Positions 1 through 9,517 of a stretch of DNA of 64,000 bases are shown one piece after another. Each line of letters begins with the position of its first letter. Within the stretch, counting starts at the first letter, position 1. Where the stretch lies: contig JANLFO010000007.1 of the NCBI GenBank assembly GCA_024653205.1, forward strand, positions 1 to 64,000, in the 5' to 3' direction. The notes beneath the pieces are model-generated. The model ran no database searches. It saw only the letters and a program-made list of their open reading frames with translations, and had not been told where the DNA came from. This stretch comes from Clostridia bacterium. Lineage in GTDB: Bacteria; Bacillota; DSM-521; Neomoorellales; SLTJ01. The translations under genes and the position numbers were made by a program.

Positions 1-480
1 GTCAAGGTAGGGGACGAAGTAGAGATAGTGGGGTTAATGGACAAGCCGCGCAAGACGGTAGTCACCGGGGTAGAGATGTTCCGCAAGACTCTGGACGTGG
101 CCGAAGCGGGGGACAACATAGGGTGTCTGTTGCGGGGAGTAGACCGCAAGGAAGTGGAGCGGGGCATGGTTTTGGCCAAGCCGGGGAGTATCAAGCCGCA
201 CACCAAGTTTAGTGCTCAGGTATACGTACTGACCAAGGAAGAAGGCGGGCGGCACACGCCGTTTTTCAGCGGTTACCGGCCGCAGTTTTACTTTAGGACC
301 ACGGACGTAACCGGGGTAATAAGGCTGCCCGAGGGAGTAGAGATGGTAATGCCTGGGGACAACCTGCATATGGAAATAGAGCTGATCACGCCTATAGCCA
401 TAGAAGAGGGACTGCGCTTTGCCATCCGCGAGGGCGGCCGTACCGTGGGCGCTGGCGTGGTCACCACCATTAAAGAATAG
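1..480 (+). CDS. tuf: Elongation factor Tu, C-terminal part (5' end outside window)
   Basis: EF-Tu is the GTPase that brings aminoacyl-tRNA to the ribosomal A site. The reading frame is open from base 1, so only the last 159 residues are present: the end of domain 2 and all of domain 3. Domain 3 is recognised by [15 protein letters not shown] and the ending [11 protein letters not shown], which matches the family terminus. The GTPase domain lies upstream of the window. rpsJ starts 15 bases after the stop with no terminator between, so tuf is probably co-transcribed with the S10 operon, as in many Firmicutes. Confidence 0.98.
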   Translation, partial: VKVGDEVEIVGLMDKPRKTVVTGVEMFRKTLDVAEAGDNIGCLLRGVDRKEVERGMVLAKPGSIKPHTKFSAQVYVLTKEEGGRHTPFFSGYRPQFYFRTTDVTGVIRLPEGVEMVMPGDNLHMEIELITPIAIEEGLRFAIREGGRTVGAGVVTTIKE

Positions 481-495
481 CCGGGAGGGGGAAGC

Positions 496-804
496 GTGAC
501 GCACCAGAAGATCCGCATCCGCCTCCGGGCCTTCGACCACCGGGTACTGGACCAGTCCTCGCAGAAGATCGTAGAAACCGCCCGGCGTACCGGCGCGCTG
601 GTAGCCGGTCCCGTGCCGCTGCCGACCGAGCGCTCGGTGTATACGGTTATCCGGGCCCCGCATAAGTACAAGGACTCCCGGGAGCAATTCGAGCTGCGAA
701 CCCACAAGCGTCTGATCGATATTCTGGATCCTACGCCCAAGACGGTGGACGCGCTTATGCGGCTGGACCTGCCGGCGGGGGTGGATATCGAGATCAAGCT
801 CTAG
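496..804 (+). CDS. rpsJ: 30S ribosomal protein S10
   Basis: S10 is a small-subunit head protein and also the NusE partner in transcription antitermination. The 102-residue product has the family length and the motifs [16 protein letters not shown] and GPVPLPT. The GTG start at 496 follows a strong GGGAGGGGG ribosome binding site. It is the first gene of the S10 cluster that runs unbroken to secY. Confidence 0.98.
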   Translation: MTHQKIRIRLRAFDHRVLDQSSQKIVETARRTGALVAGPVPLPTERSVYTVIRAPHKYKDSREQFELRTHKRLIDILDPTPKTVDALMRLDLPAGVDIEIKL

Positions 805-820
805 GCGGGAGAGATGGACT

Positions 821-1459
821 TTGGGCAAAGCAATTATCGGTCGCAAACTGGGCATGACCCAGGTCTTTACCGAAGACGGGCGTTGCCTGCCGGTCACGGT
901 CATTCAGGCCGGACCCTGCGTGGTAGTGCAGAAGAGGGTGCCGGAAACCGACGGTTACCCGGCCATCCAGGTTGGCTTTGAACCCGTGCCGGAGCACCGG
1001 GTTAACCGGCCCCTGCGCGGGCATTTTGCCCGGGCCAAGGCGGGTCCTTTCCGGTATCTGCGGGAATTCCGGGTGGATAATGCCGACGACTATCAGGTGG
1101 GCCAGGAACTGCGGGTAGAGATGTTCAAGCCCGGAGAGGCCGTGGACGTAACCGGGGTCAGCCGGGGTCACGGGTTTGCCGGCGGTATCAAGCGCCACGG
1201 CTTCCAACGCGGTCCCATGTCCCACGGCTCTAAATACCACCGGCGCCCTGGTTCCCTGGCCGCCAAGGGGCCGGCCCGGGTGTTCAAGGGACGCAGGCTT
1301 CCGGGCCGAATGGGCCAGGAGAGGGTTACGGTTCAGAACCTGGAGGTTGTCAGGGTGGATCCGGAGCGTAATCTTCTGCTGGTAAAGGGCTCCGTGCCGG
1401 GTATTCGCCGCAGCCTGGTGATGGTAAGAGCTTCGGTTAAGGCCAAAGCTAAAGCGTGA
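821..1459 (+). CDS. rplC: 50S ribosomal protein L3
   Basis: L3 binds near the 3' end of 23S rRNA, helps start large-subunit assembly and reaches toward the peptidyl-transferase centre. The 212-residue product begins [14 protein letters not shown] after a TTG start and carries the [12 protein letters not shown] signature of the central extension. Length is normal. It lies between rpsJ and rplD in canonical order, with gaps of only a few bases. Confidence 0.98.
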   Translation: MGKAIIGRKLGMTQVFTEDGRCLPVTVIQAGPCVVVQKRVPETDGYPAIQVGFEPVPEHRVNRPLRGHFARAKAGPFRYLREFRVDNADDYQVGQELRVEMFKPGEAVDVTGVSRGHGFAGGIKRHGFQRGPMSHGSKYHRRPGSLAAKGPARVFKGRRLPGRMGQERVTVQNLEVVRVDPERNLLLVKGSVPGIRRSLVMVRASVKAKAKA

Positions 1460-1463
1460 GGCG

Positions 1464-2102
1464 GTGGGAAACTTGATCAGCGTAGCGGTGGTGAATACCG
1501 AAGGCCGGCCGGTCGGGGAAGTGCAGTTGCGGGACGATGTCTTCGGGCTGGTCCCCACGGAGCACGGAGCTACGGTCCACCGGACGGTGGTGAGGATACT
1601 GGCAGATCGGCGGCGGGGCACGGCGTCTACAAAGAGGCGGGGTGAAGTGGCCGGAGGGGGCCGCAAGCCGTGGCGCCAGAAAGGAACCGGCCGGGCCCGG
1701 GCCGGCAGCATTCGTTCGCCCTTATGGAGGGGCGGCGGGGCGGTATTCGGCCCCAGGCCGCGGGACTACTCCTTTGTCTTACCGCGAAAGCTGCGACGCC
1801 TGGCCCTACGGGCGGTCTTATCTGCCAAGCTGGCGCAGGGCAAGCTGATCGTAGTAGAGTCGTTGCCGCCGGTCCCGCCCAAGACCAAAGCAGCCTCGGC
1901 CTTTTTGCGGGCGGTGGGCGCCTGGCCCCAGGCTCTGCTGGTAGCGGACAATCCGCCGGCAGAGTTGAAGAGGGCGGTGCGCAACCTGCCGGGCGTAAGG
2001 CTTACCACGGTAGACAGCCTCAACCCTTACGACCTCCTGGCGCACGAGAAGGTAGTGCTCAGCCGCGAGGCGGTCGGCAGGTTGGAGGAGGTGTTAGCGT
2101 AG
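1464..2102 (+). CDS. rplD: 50S ribosomal protein L4
   Basis: L4 lines the nascent-peptide exit tunnel with its extended loop, and in some bacteria it represses its own operon. The loop signature GTGRARAGSIRSPLWRGGG is intact around residues 72-90. Total length is 212 residues from a GTG start. Its stop codon directly abuts the ATG of rplW, implying translational coupling. Confidence 0.98.
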   Translation: MGNLISVAVVNTEGRPVGEVQLRDDVFGLVPTEHGATVHRTVVRILADRRRGTASTKRRGEVAGGGRKPWRQKGTGRARAGSIRSPLWRGGGAVFGPRPRDYSFVLPRKLRRLALRAVLSAKLAQGKLIVVESLPPVPPKTKAASAFLRAVGAWPQALLVADNPPAELKRAVRNLPGVRLTTVDSLNPYDLLAHEKVVLSREAVGRLEEVLA

Positions 2103-2390
2103 ATGCTGGTGCCTCAGGACGTCATCATCCGGCCGGTAGTTACCGAGAAATCCACCCGGTTGATGGGCGAAAACAAGTACACCTTCCTGGTCCATCCCCG
2201 GGCCACCAAGGTGGACATCCGGCGGGCGGTGGAGGAACTCTTTCATGTCACCGTGGTTAAGGTCAATACCCTTAAAGTTCGGGGCAAGCGGAGACGCCTG
2301 GGAAGAACGGTCGGACGCACACCGGATCGAAAGAAGGCCGTCGTGACCCTCAAACCGGGCGACAAGATCGAGATTATCGAAGGGCTGTAA
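2103..2390 (+). CDS. rplW: 50S ribosomal protein L23
   Basis: L23 sits at the tunnel exit, where trigger factor and SRP dock. The 95-residue product contains the family motifs [10 protein letters not shown] near the N-terminus and [10 protein letters not shown] in the rRNA-binding hairpin. The ATG start follows the rplD stop with no spacer, and the ribosome binding site lies inside the end of rplD (GGAGGAGG). Confidence 0.98.
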   Translation: MLVPQDVIIRPVVTEKSTRLMGENKYTFLVHPRATKVDIRRAVEELFHVTVVKVNTLKVRGKRRRLGRTVGRTPDRKKAVVTLKPGDKIEIIEGL

Positions 2391-2404
2391 AGCGGGGTGA
2401 TAGA

Positions 2405-3229
2405 GTGCCGGTCAAAGCCTATAAGCCCACTTCGCCGGGAATTCGTCAGAAGACGGTGGTAGACTACGGGGAGCTGACGCGTAAGGAACCGGAGAAGCAA
2501 CTGGTCAGGCCCCTGAAGAAGCACGCCGGCCGAAACTTCCAGGGCCGGATTACGGTACGGCACCGGGGCGGGGGGACCAAGCGCTTCTATCGCCTGATCG
2601 ACTTCCGGCGGGATAAGGACGGAGTTCCCGGACGGGTGGCGGCACTGGAGTACGATCCCAACCGCTCGGCGCATATCGCCCTGATCCACTACGTCGACGG
2701 CGAGAAGCGCTACATCCTTGCTCCTCATGGTTTGGTAGTAGGAGATCGGATCGAGTCGGGGGAGAAGGCCGACATCCGCGTGGGCAATGCCCTTCCCCTG
2801 AGGAACATCCCGGTCGGTACGGTTATTCACAACATAGAGCTCAAACCGGGTAAGGGCGGCCAGTTGGCGCGCTCGGCCGGGTCTTCGGCCCAGTTGATGG
2901 CCAAGGAGGGCGATTACGCCCACATACGTTTGCCTTCCGGGGAGGTGCGCCTGGTTCACCTCGACTGTAAGGCCACCATCGGCCAGGTGGGCAACGTGGA
3001 TCACGAGAACGTGGTCATCGGTAAGGCGGGGCGGAAACGCTGGCTCGGCATCCGGCCGACCGTACGCGGGGTAGTGATGAACCCGGTAGATCATCCGCAC
3101 GGAGGCGGCGAGGGTAAAGCGCCTATCGGCCGGCACCCGGTAACGCCCTGGGGCAAGCCGGCGTTGGGCGTCAAGACCCGAAAGAAAAATAAGCCTTCCG
3201 ACAAGATGATCGTCAAGCGTCGTAAGTAG
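2405..3229 (+). CDS. rplB: 50S ribosomal protein L2
   Basis: L2 is required for subunit association and for the peptidyl-transferase centre. The 274-residue length is typical. The C-terminal signature [14 protein letters not shown], with its conserved histidines, is intact. It uses a GTG start and lies between rplW and rpsS in standard order. Confidence 0.99.
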   Translation: MPVKAYKPTSPGIRQKTVVDYGELTRKEPEKQLVRPLKKHAGRNFQGRITVRHRGGGTKRFYRLIDFRRDKDGVPGRVAALEYDPNRSAHIALIHYVDGEKRYILAPHGLVVGDRIESGEKADIRVGNALPLRNIPVGTVIHNIELKPGKGGQLARSAGSSAQLMAKEGDYAHIRLPSGEVRLVHLDCKATIGQVGNVDHENVVIGKAGRKRWLGIRPTVRGVVMNPVDHPHGGGEGKAPIGRHPVTPWGKPALGVKTRKKNKPSDKMIVKRRK

Positions 3230-3253
3230 CCGAAGGGGGATAGGAGAGGCGAT

Positions 3254-3538
3254 ATGGGCCGTTCCAAGAAAAAGGGGCCTTATTGTGACAGCCACCTGCT
3301 GAAAAAGATTGAGGCCCTGAACGAGAAGGGCGAAAAGAGGGTAATCAAGACCTGGTCCCGGCGGTCTACCATCTTTCCGCAGATGGTGGGGCACACCATT
3401 GCCGTGCACGACGGGCGGCGGCACGTGCCCGTCTACATTACCGAGGATATGGTCGGCCACAAGCTGGGAGAGTTTGCGCCTACACGGTTGTTCCGTGGCC
3501 ACGGCGCCCATACGGAAAGATCCACAGCCTTGAAATAA
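3254..3538 (+). CDS. rpsS: 30S ribosomal protein S19
   Basis: S19 is a small-subunit head protein that contacts S13 and the A-site finger. The 94-residue product starts [12 protein letters not shown] and contains the core [17 protein letters not shown] and the ending [13 protein letters not shown], all typical. The ATG start lies about 10 bases after a GGAGAGG site. Confidence 0.98.
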   Translation: MGRSKKKGPYCDSHLLKKIEALNEKGEKRVIKTWSRRSTIFPQMVGHTIAVHDGRRHVPVYITEDMVGHKLGEFAPTRLFRGHGAHTERSTALK

Positions 3539-3548
3539 GAAGGGGTAG

Positions 3549-3893
3549 GTGGGCATGGAGGTACGCGCTACCGCCAGATACGTGCGGCTGTCGCCGAAGA
3601 AGGCCCAGGGAGTGGTCAGTCTGATCCGGGGAAAGGGCGTGGACGAAGCCATGGCCATTCTCCGGTTTACTCCCCAGAAGGCTGGCCGGATTATTGCCAA
3701 GGTGCTTCAGTCGGCGGTGGCCAACGCCGAGCACAACCATGACCTTGACCGGGACCGACTCTACGTGGCCCGGGCCTACGTGGATCAGGGCCCGAGTCTC
3801 AAGCGGTATATGCCCCGGGCCTTCGGTCGGGCCAATCTTATGCGGCACCGCACCAGCCACGTTACCGTGGTAGTAGCCCATAAGGAGGGGTGA
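3549..3893 (+). CDS. rplV: 50S ribosomal protein L22
   Basis: L22 lines the exit tunnel opposite L4 and binds several 23S domains. The 114-residue product has the motifs ARYVRLSPKKAQGV and the C-terminal FGRANLMRHRTSHVTVVV. The GTG at 3549 fits the upstream AGAAGGGG site. An in-frame ATG at 3555 is an alternative that would remove two residues. Confidence 0.97.
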   Translation: MGMEVRATARYVRLSPKKAQGVVSLIRGKGVDEAMAILRFTPQKAGRIIAKVLQSAVANAEHNHDLDRDRLYVARAYVDQGPSLKRYMPRAFGRANLMRHRTSHVTVVVAHKEG

Positions 3894-3896
3894 TGC

Positions 3897-4556
3897 GTGG
3901 GGCAGAAAGTGCATCCAGAAGGACTGCGCCTGGGGATTATTCGTGATTGGAATGCCCGCTGGTACGCGGCCAAGGATTACGCCAGACTCCTGCACGAGGA
4001 CCTGGAGCTGCGGCGTTATCTGAAGTCCAGGCTCTACGTGGCGGGAGTGTCGGATATAGAAATCGAGCGGGCGGCCAACCGGCTGAAGATCACCATTCAC
4101 GCCGCCAAGCCCGGCCTGGTCATCGGCCGGGGAGGACAGGAGGTGGAACGCCTGCGCCAGGAGCTGGAGAAGCGTACCGGGCGGCAGGTGAACCTTAATA
4201 TCGTGGAAATCAAGCGGCCGGAACTGGAGGCCCAGCTGGTGGCCGAAGGAGTGGCGGCGCAACTCGAAAAGAGGGTATCATTTCGGCGCGCCATGAAGCA
4301 GGCCGTCTCCCGGGCCATGCGCATGGGGGCCCAGGGCATAAGGATCGCCTGCTCGGGACGCCTGGCCGGGGCGGAGATCGCCCGAACTGAATGGTACAGC
4401 GAAGGCAAGGTGCCGCTCCAGACCCTGCGGGCGGACATCGACTACGGCTTTGCCGAGGCCAACACTACCTACGGGAAGATCGGCATCAAGGTCTGGATTT
4501 ATCGCGGCGACGTTCTGCCGGAGGCTGCCAGGGCCGCAGGTAAAGGGGGAGAGTAG
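3897..4556 (+). CDS. rpsC: 30S ribosomal protein S3
   Basis: S3 is part of the mRNA entry channel and has helicase activity together with S4 and S5. The 219-residue product shows the N-terminal [23 protein letters not shown], read here in two pieces: [13 protein letters not shown], then DWNARWYA. The KH domain motif [12 protein letters not shown] lies near residue 80. It starts with GTG three bases after rplV ends. Confidence 0.98.
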   Translation: MGQKVHPEGLRLGIIRDWNARWYAAKDYARLLHEDLELRRYLKSRLYVAGVSDIEIERAANRLKITIHAAKPGLVIGRGGQEVERLRQELEKRTGRQVNLNIVEIKRPELEAQLVAEGVAAQLEKRVSFRRAMKQAVSRAMRMGAQGIRIACSGRLAGAEIARTEWYSEGKVPLQTLRADIDYGFAEANTTYGKIGIKVWIYRGDVLPEAARAAGKGGE

Positions 4557-4558
4557 CC

Positions 4559-4993
4559 GTGCTGGCTCCCAAACGGGTTAAATACCGTAAGGAACAGCGG
4601 GGTGGCTTGGCGGGAAGGGCTAAGGGCGGCACCGGACTGGCCTACGGCGATTACGGCCTGGTGGCCCTGGAGGCGGCCTGGATTACCGCCCGCCAGATCG
4701 AGGCCGCACGGGTGGCCATCACCCGGTGCATCAAGCGCGGGGGAAAACTGTGGATCAAGATCTTTCCCCACAAGCCGATAACCGCCAAGCCGGCGGAAAC
4801 CCGCATGGGTAGCGGCAAGGGCAGCCCGGAGTACTGGGTGGCGGTAGTCAAGCCCGGTCGGGTCTTGTTTGAGCTGGCGGGCGTACCGGAGGACATGGCC
4901 CGGGAGGCCATGCGTCTGGCCAGCAACAAGCTGCCCATCAAGACCAAGTTTATCAAGCGAGAAGGCCTAGGTGGTGAAGCCGGTGAGGGCTAG
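4559..4993 (+). CDS. rplP: 50S ribosomal protein L16
   Basis: L16 organises the A-site tRNA corridor of the 50S subunit. The 144-residue product opens [15 protein letters not shown] and carries [18 protein letters not shown] and [13 protein letters not shown]. It uses a GTG start two bases after rpsC stops. Its 3' end overlaps the start region of rpmC, suggesting coupled translation. Confidence 0.98.
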   Translation: MLAPKRVKYRKEQRGGLAGRAKGGTGLAYGDYGLVALEAAWITARQIEAARVAITRCIKRGGKLWIKIFPHKPITAKPAETRMGSGKGSPEYWVAVVKPGRVLFELAGVPEDMAREAMRLASNKLPIKTKFIKREGLGGEAGEG

Positions 4994-5192
4994 TGAAATC
5001 CGGGACCTGACCAGCGAGGAAATAAAGCAGAAGCTGGTGGACTGGAAGCAGGAGCTGTTCAATCTGCGCTTCCAGGCGGCCACCGGACAGCTGGATAATC
5101 CCATGCGTATTCGGGATGTCAAGCGTAGCATTGCCCGGGCCAAGACGGTGCTGCGGGAGCGCGAGCTCGGGCGGGAAAGGAAGGAGGCCTAG
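4971..5192 (+). CDS. rpmC: 50S ribosomal protein L29
   Basis: L29 is a small two-helix protein at the tunnel exit beside L23. The motifs are [14 protein letters not shown] and [16 protein letters not shown]. Three in-frame GTG codons at 4971, 4974 and 4983 are possible starts. The first gives 73 residues and overlaps rplP by 23 bases. The third gives the family-like beginning (M)RASEIRDLT and lies at good distance from an AGGTGG site, so it may be the true start. Confidence 0.95.
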   Translation: MVKPVRASEIRDLTSEEIKQKLVDWKQELFNLRFQAATGQLDNPMRIRDVKRSIARAKTVLRERELGRERKEA

Positions 5193-5198
5193 CCGGTC

Positions 5199-5492
5199 AT
5201 GGCGGGCGAGGAGCGCGGAAACCGTAAGGTGCGGGTGGGCACGGTGGTGAGCGATAAGATGAACAAGACCGTGGTAGTGGAGGTAGAAACCACGGTTCGT
5301 CACTCCCTTTACGGCAAGACCATACGGCGGACCAGGCGCCTGAAGGCCCATGACGAGGAAAACCGGTGCCGGGTGGGCGACGTGGTACGCATCATGGAAA
5401 CCCGGCCCCTCAGCAAGGAGAAGCGCTGGAGGGTAGTGGAAATACTGGAGCGCCGTACGGTATTGCCGGAAGATAAGGTGGTGGAAGTATGA
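5199..5492 (+). CDS. rpsQ: 30S ribosomal protein S17
   Basis: S17 is an OB-fold protein that binds 16S helices 7 and 11 early in assembly. The 97-residue product contains the family stretches [15 protein letters not shown] and [20 protein letters not shown]. The ATG start follows an AAGGAGG site. The stop overlaps the rplN ATG by four bases (ATGA). Confidence 0.98.
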   Translation: MAGEERGNRKVRVGTVVSDKMNKTVVVEVETTVRHSLYGKTIRRTRRLKAHDEENRCRVGDVVRIMETRPLSKEKRWRVVEILERRTVLPEDKVVEV

Positions 5493-5857
5493 TCCAGCAG
5501 GAATCCGTACTCAAAGTCGGAGACAACACCGGTGCCAAGCGCCTTTTGTGTATTCGCGTTCTCGGAGGATCCGAGCGGCGTTACGCCTCGGTGGGTGACG
5601 TGATCATCGCCTCGGTCAAGGAGGCCACTCCCGGAGGCGTGGTGAAGAAAGGCGACGTGGTTCGGGCGGTGGTGGTACGCACCCGGAGACCGGTGCGCCG
5701 CCCTGACGGCTCCTACATCCGCTTTGACGAGAACGCGGCGGTAATCATTAACGAGCAGGGGAACCCCCGGGGAACGCGCATATTCGGCCCGGTGGCCCGC
5801 GAGCTGAGGGAGAAGGATTTCATGAAGATCATCTCCCTGGCTCCGGAAGTGCTCTGA
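5489..5857 (+). CDS. rplN: 50S ribosomal protein L14
   Basis: L14 is at the subunit interface and forms an intersubunit bridge. The 122-residue length is exact for the family. Motifs are [16 protein letters not shown] and the C-terminal [12 protein letters not shown]. The start overlaps the rpsQ stop (ATGA), so the two genes are translationally coupled. Confidence 0.99.
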   Translation: MIQQESVLKVGDNTGAKRLLCIRVLGGSERRYASVGDVIIASVKEATPGGVVKKGDVVRAVVVRTRRPVRRPDGSYIRFDENAAVIINEQGNPRGTRIFGPVARELREKDFMKIISLAPEVL

Positions 5858-5873
5858 AGGCGGGTGACGGGTC

Positions 5874-6185
5874 ATGCACGTGAAGAAAGGCGATACCGTG
5901 GTGGTTATTACCGGTAAGGAGAAAGGCAAGCGGGGGAAGGTGCTGGCCGTTGACCGCCGGAGAAACCGGGTGACCGTGGAAGGCGTGAATCTGGTGAAGC
6001 GCCACCTGCGGCCCACGCGCCAACTCCCCCAGGGAGGGATTGTGGAAAAAGAGGCCTCCGTCCACGCCTCTAACGTCCTGCTCTGGTGCGCCCGGTGCGA
6101 GGCTCCCAGTCGGGTCGGTCGCAGCCTTCTGGAGGACGGCAAGAAGGTGCGGGTGTGCCGGCGGTGCGGGGAACACCTAGACTAA
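5874..6185 (+). CDS. rplX: 50S ribosomal protein L24, zinc-ribbon form
   Basis: L24 is an assembly initiator with a KOW motif, seen here as KKGDTVVVITGKEKGKRGKV at the N-terminus. The C-terminal third carries two CxxC pairs (CARC about residue 70 and CRRC about residue 95), which should bind zinc. This is the Cys-containing form of the protein. Total length is 103 residues. Confidence 0.97.
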   Translation: MHVKKGDTVVVITGKEKGKRGKVLAVDRRRNRVTVEGVNLVKRHLRPTRQLPQGGIVEKEASVHASNVLLWCARCEAPSRVGRSLLEDGKKVRVCRRCGEHLD

Positions 6186-6207
6186 GGCGCAGTGATAAGG
6201 AGGGTCG

Positions 6208-6774
6208 GTGTTGGAGGCGGCAGTCGAAAGAGAAATGCCCAATCTCAAGAGGCGCTACCTGGAGGAAGTTCGGCCGCAGCTCATGCGCCGTTTCGGCTAC
6301 AAGAACGTAATGCAGGCTCCCCGGCTGGAAAAGATAGTGCTCAACATTGCCGTGGGGGAGGCCGCCCAGAATCCCAAAGCCCTGGATGCGGCGGTGCAAG
6401 ACCTGACCGCCATCAGCGGCCAGCGCCCGGCCATTCGACGGGCCAAACGCTCCATTGCTGCCTTCAAGTTGCGCAAGGGAATGGCCATAGCCTGTATGGT
6501 TACCCTGCGGGGCGACCGCATGTACGAGTTCCTGGATCGACTGATTAACGTAGCTCTGCCGAGGGTGCGCGACTTTCGCGGGGTTCCGCCCGAGGGGTTC
6601 GACGGTCGGGGCAACTACAACCTGGGGCTGCGGGAGCAGTTGATCTTTCCGGAGATAGAGTACGACAAAGTGGATCGGGTACGGGGAATGAACATCAGCA
6701 TTATTACTACCGCCCGCACCGACGAGGAAGGCCGGGAGTTGTTGCGGCTGTTGGGCATGCCGTTCCGATCCTAG
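6208..6774 (+). CDS. rplE: 50S ribosomal protein L5
   Basis: L5 binds 5S rRNA and touches the P-site tRNA. Motifs are [20 protein letters not shown] and [20 protein letters not shown]. The TTG start at 6208 gives 188 residues and follows an AAGGAGG site at about seven bases. An ATG at 6235 would give the more usual 179 residues but has no good ribosome binding site. Confidence 0.97.
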   Translation: MLEAAVEREMPNLKRRYLEEVRPQLMRRFGYKNVMQAPRLEKIVLNIAVGEAAQNPKALDAAVQDLTAISGQRPAIRRAKRSIAAFKLRKGMAIACMVTLRGDRMYEFLDRLINVALPRVRDFRGVPPEGFDGRGNYNLGLREQLIFPEIEYDKVDRVRGMNISIITTARTDEEGRELLRLLGMPFRS

Positions 6775-6789
6775 AGGAGGGAGACCTGG

Positions 6790-6975
6790 GTGGCCAGGAA
6801 GTCTCTGATCATCAAGCAGAAGCGGCCTCCGAAGTTTAAGGTCCGTGCCTATAATCGCTGCTACCTGTGCGGTCGGCCCCGGGCGTACCTGCGCAAGTTC
6901 GGGCTGTGCCGGATATGCTTCCGGACCTTGGCCCACCGGGGGGAAATCCCGGGCGTTCGCAAGGCTAGTTGGTAA
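6790..6975 (+). CDS. rpsN: 30S ribosomal protein S14, type Z
   Basis: This is the short zinc-binding form of S14, 61 residues long, with paired motifs CYLC and CRIC that hold a zinc ion. It lies in the small-subunit head. The beginning [20 protein letters not shown] and the end GVRKASW are typical. The GTG start follows GAGGAGGG. Confidence 0.98.
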   Translation: MARKSLIIKQKRPPKFKVRAYNRCYLCGRPRAYLRKFGLCRICFRTLAHRGEIPGVRKASW

Positions 6976-6991
6976 GGAGGCCGGTGAGCCA

Positions 6992-7384
6992 ATGACCGAT
7001 CCCATTGCCGATTTCTTGACCCGTATACGCAATGCCACCACCATCCGGAAGGATACGGTGGAAGTGCCGGCTTCGAAAATGAAGCGGGCTCTGGCGGACA
7101 TCCTGAAGCGCGAAGGCTTTATCCGGGACTACGAGTACATTGAGGACGGCAGGCAAGGGGTGCTCCGCCTGTACCTCAAGTACGGACCCAACAAGGAAAA
7201 GATCATAACCGGTCTGAAGCGCATTTCTCGGCCCGGCCTGCGGGTGTACGCGCGCAAGGATCAGCTTCCCCGGGTGCTGGGCGGGCTGGGAATCGCCGTC
7301 ATTTCCACCTCGCGGGGCGTCATGACCGATAAGGAAGCACGCAAGCGCGGGCTGGGCGGCGAAGTAATCTGCTATATCTGGTAA
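6992..7384 (+). CDS. rpsH: 30S ribosomal protein S8
   Basis: S8 is a primary 16S rRNA binder and, in enteric bacteria, the repressor of the spc operon. The start at ATG 6992 gives 130 residues beginning [17 protein letters not shown]. The C-terminal [20 protein letters not shown] is the family signature. The frame is open further upstream through rpsN, but that extension is not family-like, and AAGGAGG lies before 6992. Confidence 0.98.
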   Translation: MTDPIADFLTRIRNATTIRKDTVEVPASKMKRALADILKREGFIRDYEYIEDGRQGVLRLYLKYGPNKEKIITGLKRISRPGLRVYARKDQLPRVLGGLGIAVISTSRGVMTDKEARKRGLGGEVICYIW

Positions 7385-7397
7385 GGGGGGACGGGAT

Positions 7398-7946
7398 TTG
7401 TCCCGTATCGGGAGAATGCCGGTGGAGATCCCGGCCGGTGTGGAGGTGAGTGTAGAGGGCAACCTGGTTCGGGTCAAGGGGCCCAAAGGGGAACTGGCCC
7501 GAAGCCTGCCCCCGGCCATCTCGGTAAAGCTGGAAGCGGGCCGGATCCTGGTGGAACGGCCCTCAGACGCCAATCAGCACCGGGCCCTACACGGCCTGTG
7601 CCGCACCTTAATCAAGAACATGGTGGAAGGAGTAAGTCAGGGCTTTCAGCGGGTGCTGGAGCTAAGCGGAGTGGGCTACCGGGCAAGCAAGCAAGGCGAA
7701 AAGCTGGTCCTCCAGGTGGGCTATTCCCATCCGGTGGAGATAGAACCCGGGCCGGGGCTGAGCATAGAGGTGCCGGCGCCCAACCGGATCGTGGTGAGGG
7801 GCATAGATAAGGAGGCGGTCGGCAACCTGGCGGCCCGCATCCGGAGCATAAGACCCCCGGAGCCCTACAAGGGCAAGGGTATTCGGTACGAGGGCGAACG
7901 CATCCGGCATAAGGTGGGTAAGGCCGGCACCGGTAAGAAGAGGTAG
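7398..7946 (+). CDS. rplF: 50S ribosomal protein L6
   Basis: L6 lies near the factor-binding site by the sarcin-ricin loop. The 182-residue product starts [16 protein letters not shown] after a TTG codon and ends with the conserved [16 protein letters not shown] region. Both repeats of the L6 fold are present. It sits between rpsH and rplR as expected. Confidence 0.98.
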   Translation: MSRIGRMPVEIPAGVEVSVEGNLVRVKGPKGELARSLPPAISVKLEAGRILVERPSDANQHRALHGLCRTLIKNMVEGVSQGFQRVLELSGVGYRASKQGEKLVLQVGYSHPVEIEPGPGLSIEVPAPNRIVVRGIDKEAVGNLAARIRSIRPPEPYKGKGIRYEGERIRHKVGKAGTGKKR

Positions 7947-7959
7947 GGGGCGGTACAGG

Positions 7960-8331
7960 GTGATCAAGAGGGAAGATCGGAAGAAGCTGCGGGCCAAGAG
8001 ACACCTGCGCCTTCGCAAACGCATAACGGGCACCAGTTCCCGACCGCGGCTTTGCGTATACCGCAGCAACGCCCACATCTATGCCCAAATCATCGATGAT
8101 AGCCGCGGCCATACCCTGGTAGCCGCCTCTACGTTGGACCCGGAGATTCGGGCGCAGCTGGAAGGAAAGGGCAAGAACATCCGGGCGGCCCGGCTGGTAG
8201 GGGAGAGACTGGCCGCCAAGGCGAAAGCCTTGGGGATCACCAAGGTGGTATTCGACCGGGGAGGCAATCTCTATCACGGCCGGGTGGCCGCCCTGGCCGA
8301 AGGGGCGCGGGCCGGCGGCCTCGACTTCTAG
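7960..8331 (+). CDS. rplR: 50S ribosomal protein L18
   Basis: L18 helps attach 5S rRNA to the large subunit. The 123-residue product has the basic N-terminal tail, [19 protein letters not shown] and the ending [20 protein letters not shown]. The start is GTG at 7960. Confidence 0.98.
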   Translation: MIKREDRKKLRAKRHLRLRKRITGTSSRPRLCVYRSNAHIYAQIIDDSRGHTLVAASTLDPEIRAQLEGKGKNIRAARLVGERLAAKAKALGITKVVFDRGGNLYHGRVAALAEGARAGGLDF

Positions 8332-8362
8332 CTGAGAGGGCGATTAGGAAGGAGGCGGCAAC

Positions 8363-8866
8363 TTGCCGAAGCGCATAGATCTTTCGCAAACCGAACTCAG
8401 CGAAAGAGTGGTGAGCATAAACCGCGTGGCCAAAGTGGTCAAGGGCGGCCGGCGGTTCAGCTTCAGCGTAATGGTAGTGGTGGGCGACGGGAACGGTCAC
8501 GTGGGTGCAGGCCTGGGCAAGGCGGGAGAGGTGCCCGAAGCCATCCGCAAGGGAGTAGAGGTGGCCAAGAAGAACCTGATCGAGGTGCCGCTGGTGGGCA
8601 CCACCATACCCCACGAGGTAGTCGGCGAGTTCGGGGCGGCCAAGGTGCTCATGAAGCCGGCCAGCCCCGGTACGGGGGTCATTGCTGGCGGCCCGGTGCG
8701 GGCGGTTATGGAGTCGGCCGGGATAAAGGACGTTCTGACCAAATCGCTCGGTTCCAATAACGCCATAAACGTGGTCTATGCCACCGTTGAAGGTCTGAAG
8801 CAGTTGCGACGACCGGAAGAGGTAGCCCGCCTGCGGGGTAAGACCGCCGCCGAGTTGTTGGCCTAA
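8363..8866 (+). CDS. rpsE: 30S ribosomal protein S5
   Basis: S5 controls decoding accuracy and forms part of the mRNA entry site. The 167-residue product has the S5 double-stranded RNA-binding stretch [20 protein letters not shown] and the C-terminal motif [23 protein letters not shown] start follows a strong AGGAGG site. Confidence 0.98.
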   Translation: MPKRIDLSQTELSERVVSINRVAKVVKGGRRFSFSVMVVVGDGNGHVGAGLGKAGEVPEAIRKGVEVAKKNLIEVPLVGTTIPHEVVGEFGAAKVLMKPASPGTGVIAGGPVRAVMESAGIKDVLTKSLGSNNAINVVYATVEGLKQLRRPEEVARLRGKTAAELLA

Positions 8867-8879
8867 GGGGGCGCCGGAG

Positions 8880-9068
8880 ATGAAAAGACTGCGCATTACC
8901 TTGATAAGAAGCCTTATCGGCCGGCCGGAGAAGCAGCGGCGCACGGTACGGGCCTTGGGTTTGGGCAAGCTCAACAGCCAGGTTGTGCATGCGGATACGC
9001 CCTCCATAAGAGGCATGATTCGTCAAGTAGAGCACCTGGTGCGCGTAGAAGAAGTAGTCGAGGGTTAG
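8880..9068 (+). CDS. rpmD: 50S ribosomal protein L30
   Basis: L30 is a small large-subunit protein. The 62-residue product has [19 protein letters not shown] and [16 protein letters not shown], both typical. The ATG start lies 13 bases after rpsE. Its place between rpsE and rplO is canonical. Confidence 0.97.
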   Translation: MKRLRITLIRSLIGRPEKQRRTVRALGLGKLNSQVVHADTPSIRGMIRQVEHLVRVEEVVEG

Positions 9069-9079
9069 GGGGGAAAACG

Positions 9080-9517
9080 GTGGAACTGCACGAACTAAGC
9101 CCGGCACCGGGTTCCCGACGTTCCCGCTTTCGGGTGGGCCGGGGCATAGCCAGCGGTGCCGGCAAGACCGCGGGCAAGGGCCATAAGGGTCAGAAGGCCC
9201 GTTCCGGAGGCGGCGTGCGGCGAGGCTTCGAAGGAGGGCAGATGCCCCTGGTGCGCCGCATTCCCAAGCGGGGCTTTACCAGCGACCGCCCGCGCATGGC
9301 GGTAATCAACGTGGGCGAACTCAACCGTTTTGGCGAAGGCGAAGTGGTTACTCCCGAGCTCTTGGCCGAGAAGGGATTGGTAAAGAAGCTCTCATGGGGC
9401 GTAAGAGTCCTGGGCGAAGGAGAGTTGACCAAGGCGCTAACGGTGCGGGCGCACGGCTTTAGCCAGGCGGCCCGGCGCAAGATAGAAGCCGCCGGCGGCC
9501 GGGTCGAGGTGGTATAG
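9080..9517 (+). CDS. rplO: 50S ribosomal protein L15
   Basis: L15 is a late-assembling 23S binder. It shows the glycine-rich N-terminal region [19 protein letters not shown] and the [18 protein letters not shown] signature in 145 residues. The stop directly abuts the secY start codon, suggesting coupled translation. Confidence 0.98.
   Translation: MELHELSPAPGSRRSRFRVGRGIASGAGKTAGKGHKGQKARSGGGVRRGFEGGQMPLVRRIPKRGFTSDRPRMAVINVGELNRFGEGEVVTPELLAEKGLVKKLSWGVRVLGEGELTKALTVRAHGFSQAARRKIEAAGGRVEVV

Noticed and set aside
2243-3700. Minus-strand open frame of about 485 codons opposite rplB, rpsS and neighbours
   Set aside because: Antisense to the ribosomal genes, whose identity is certain.
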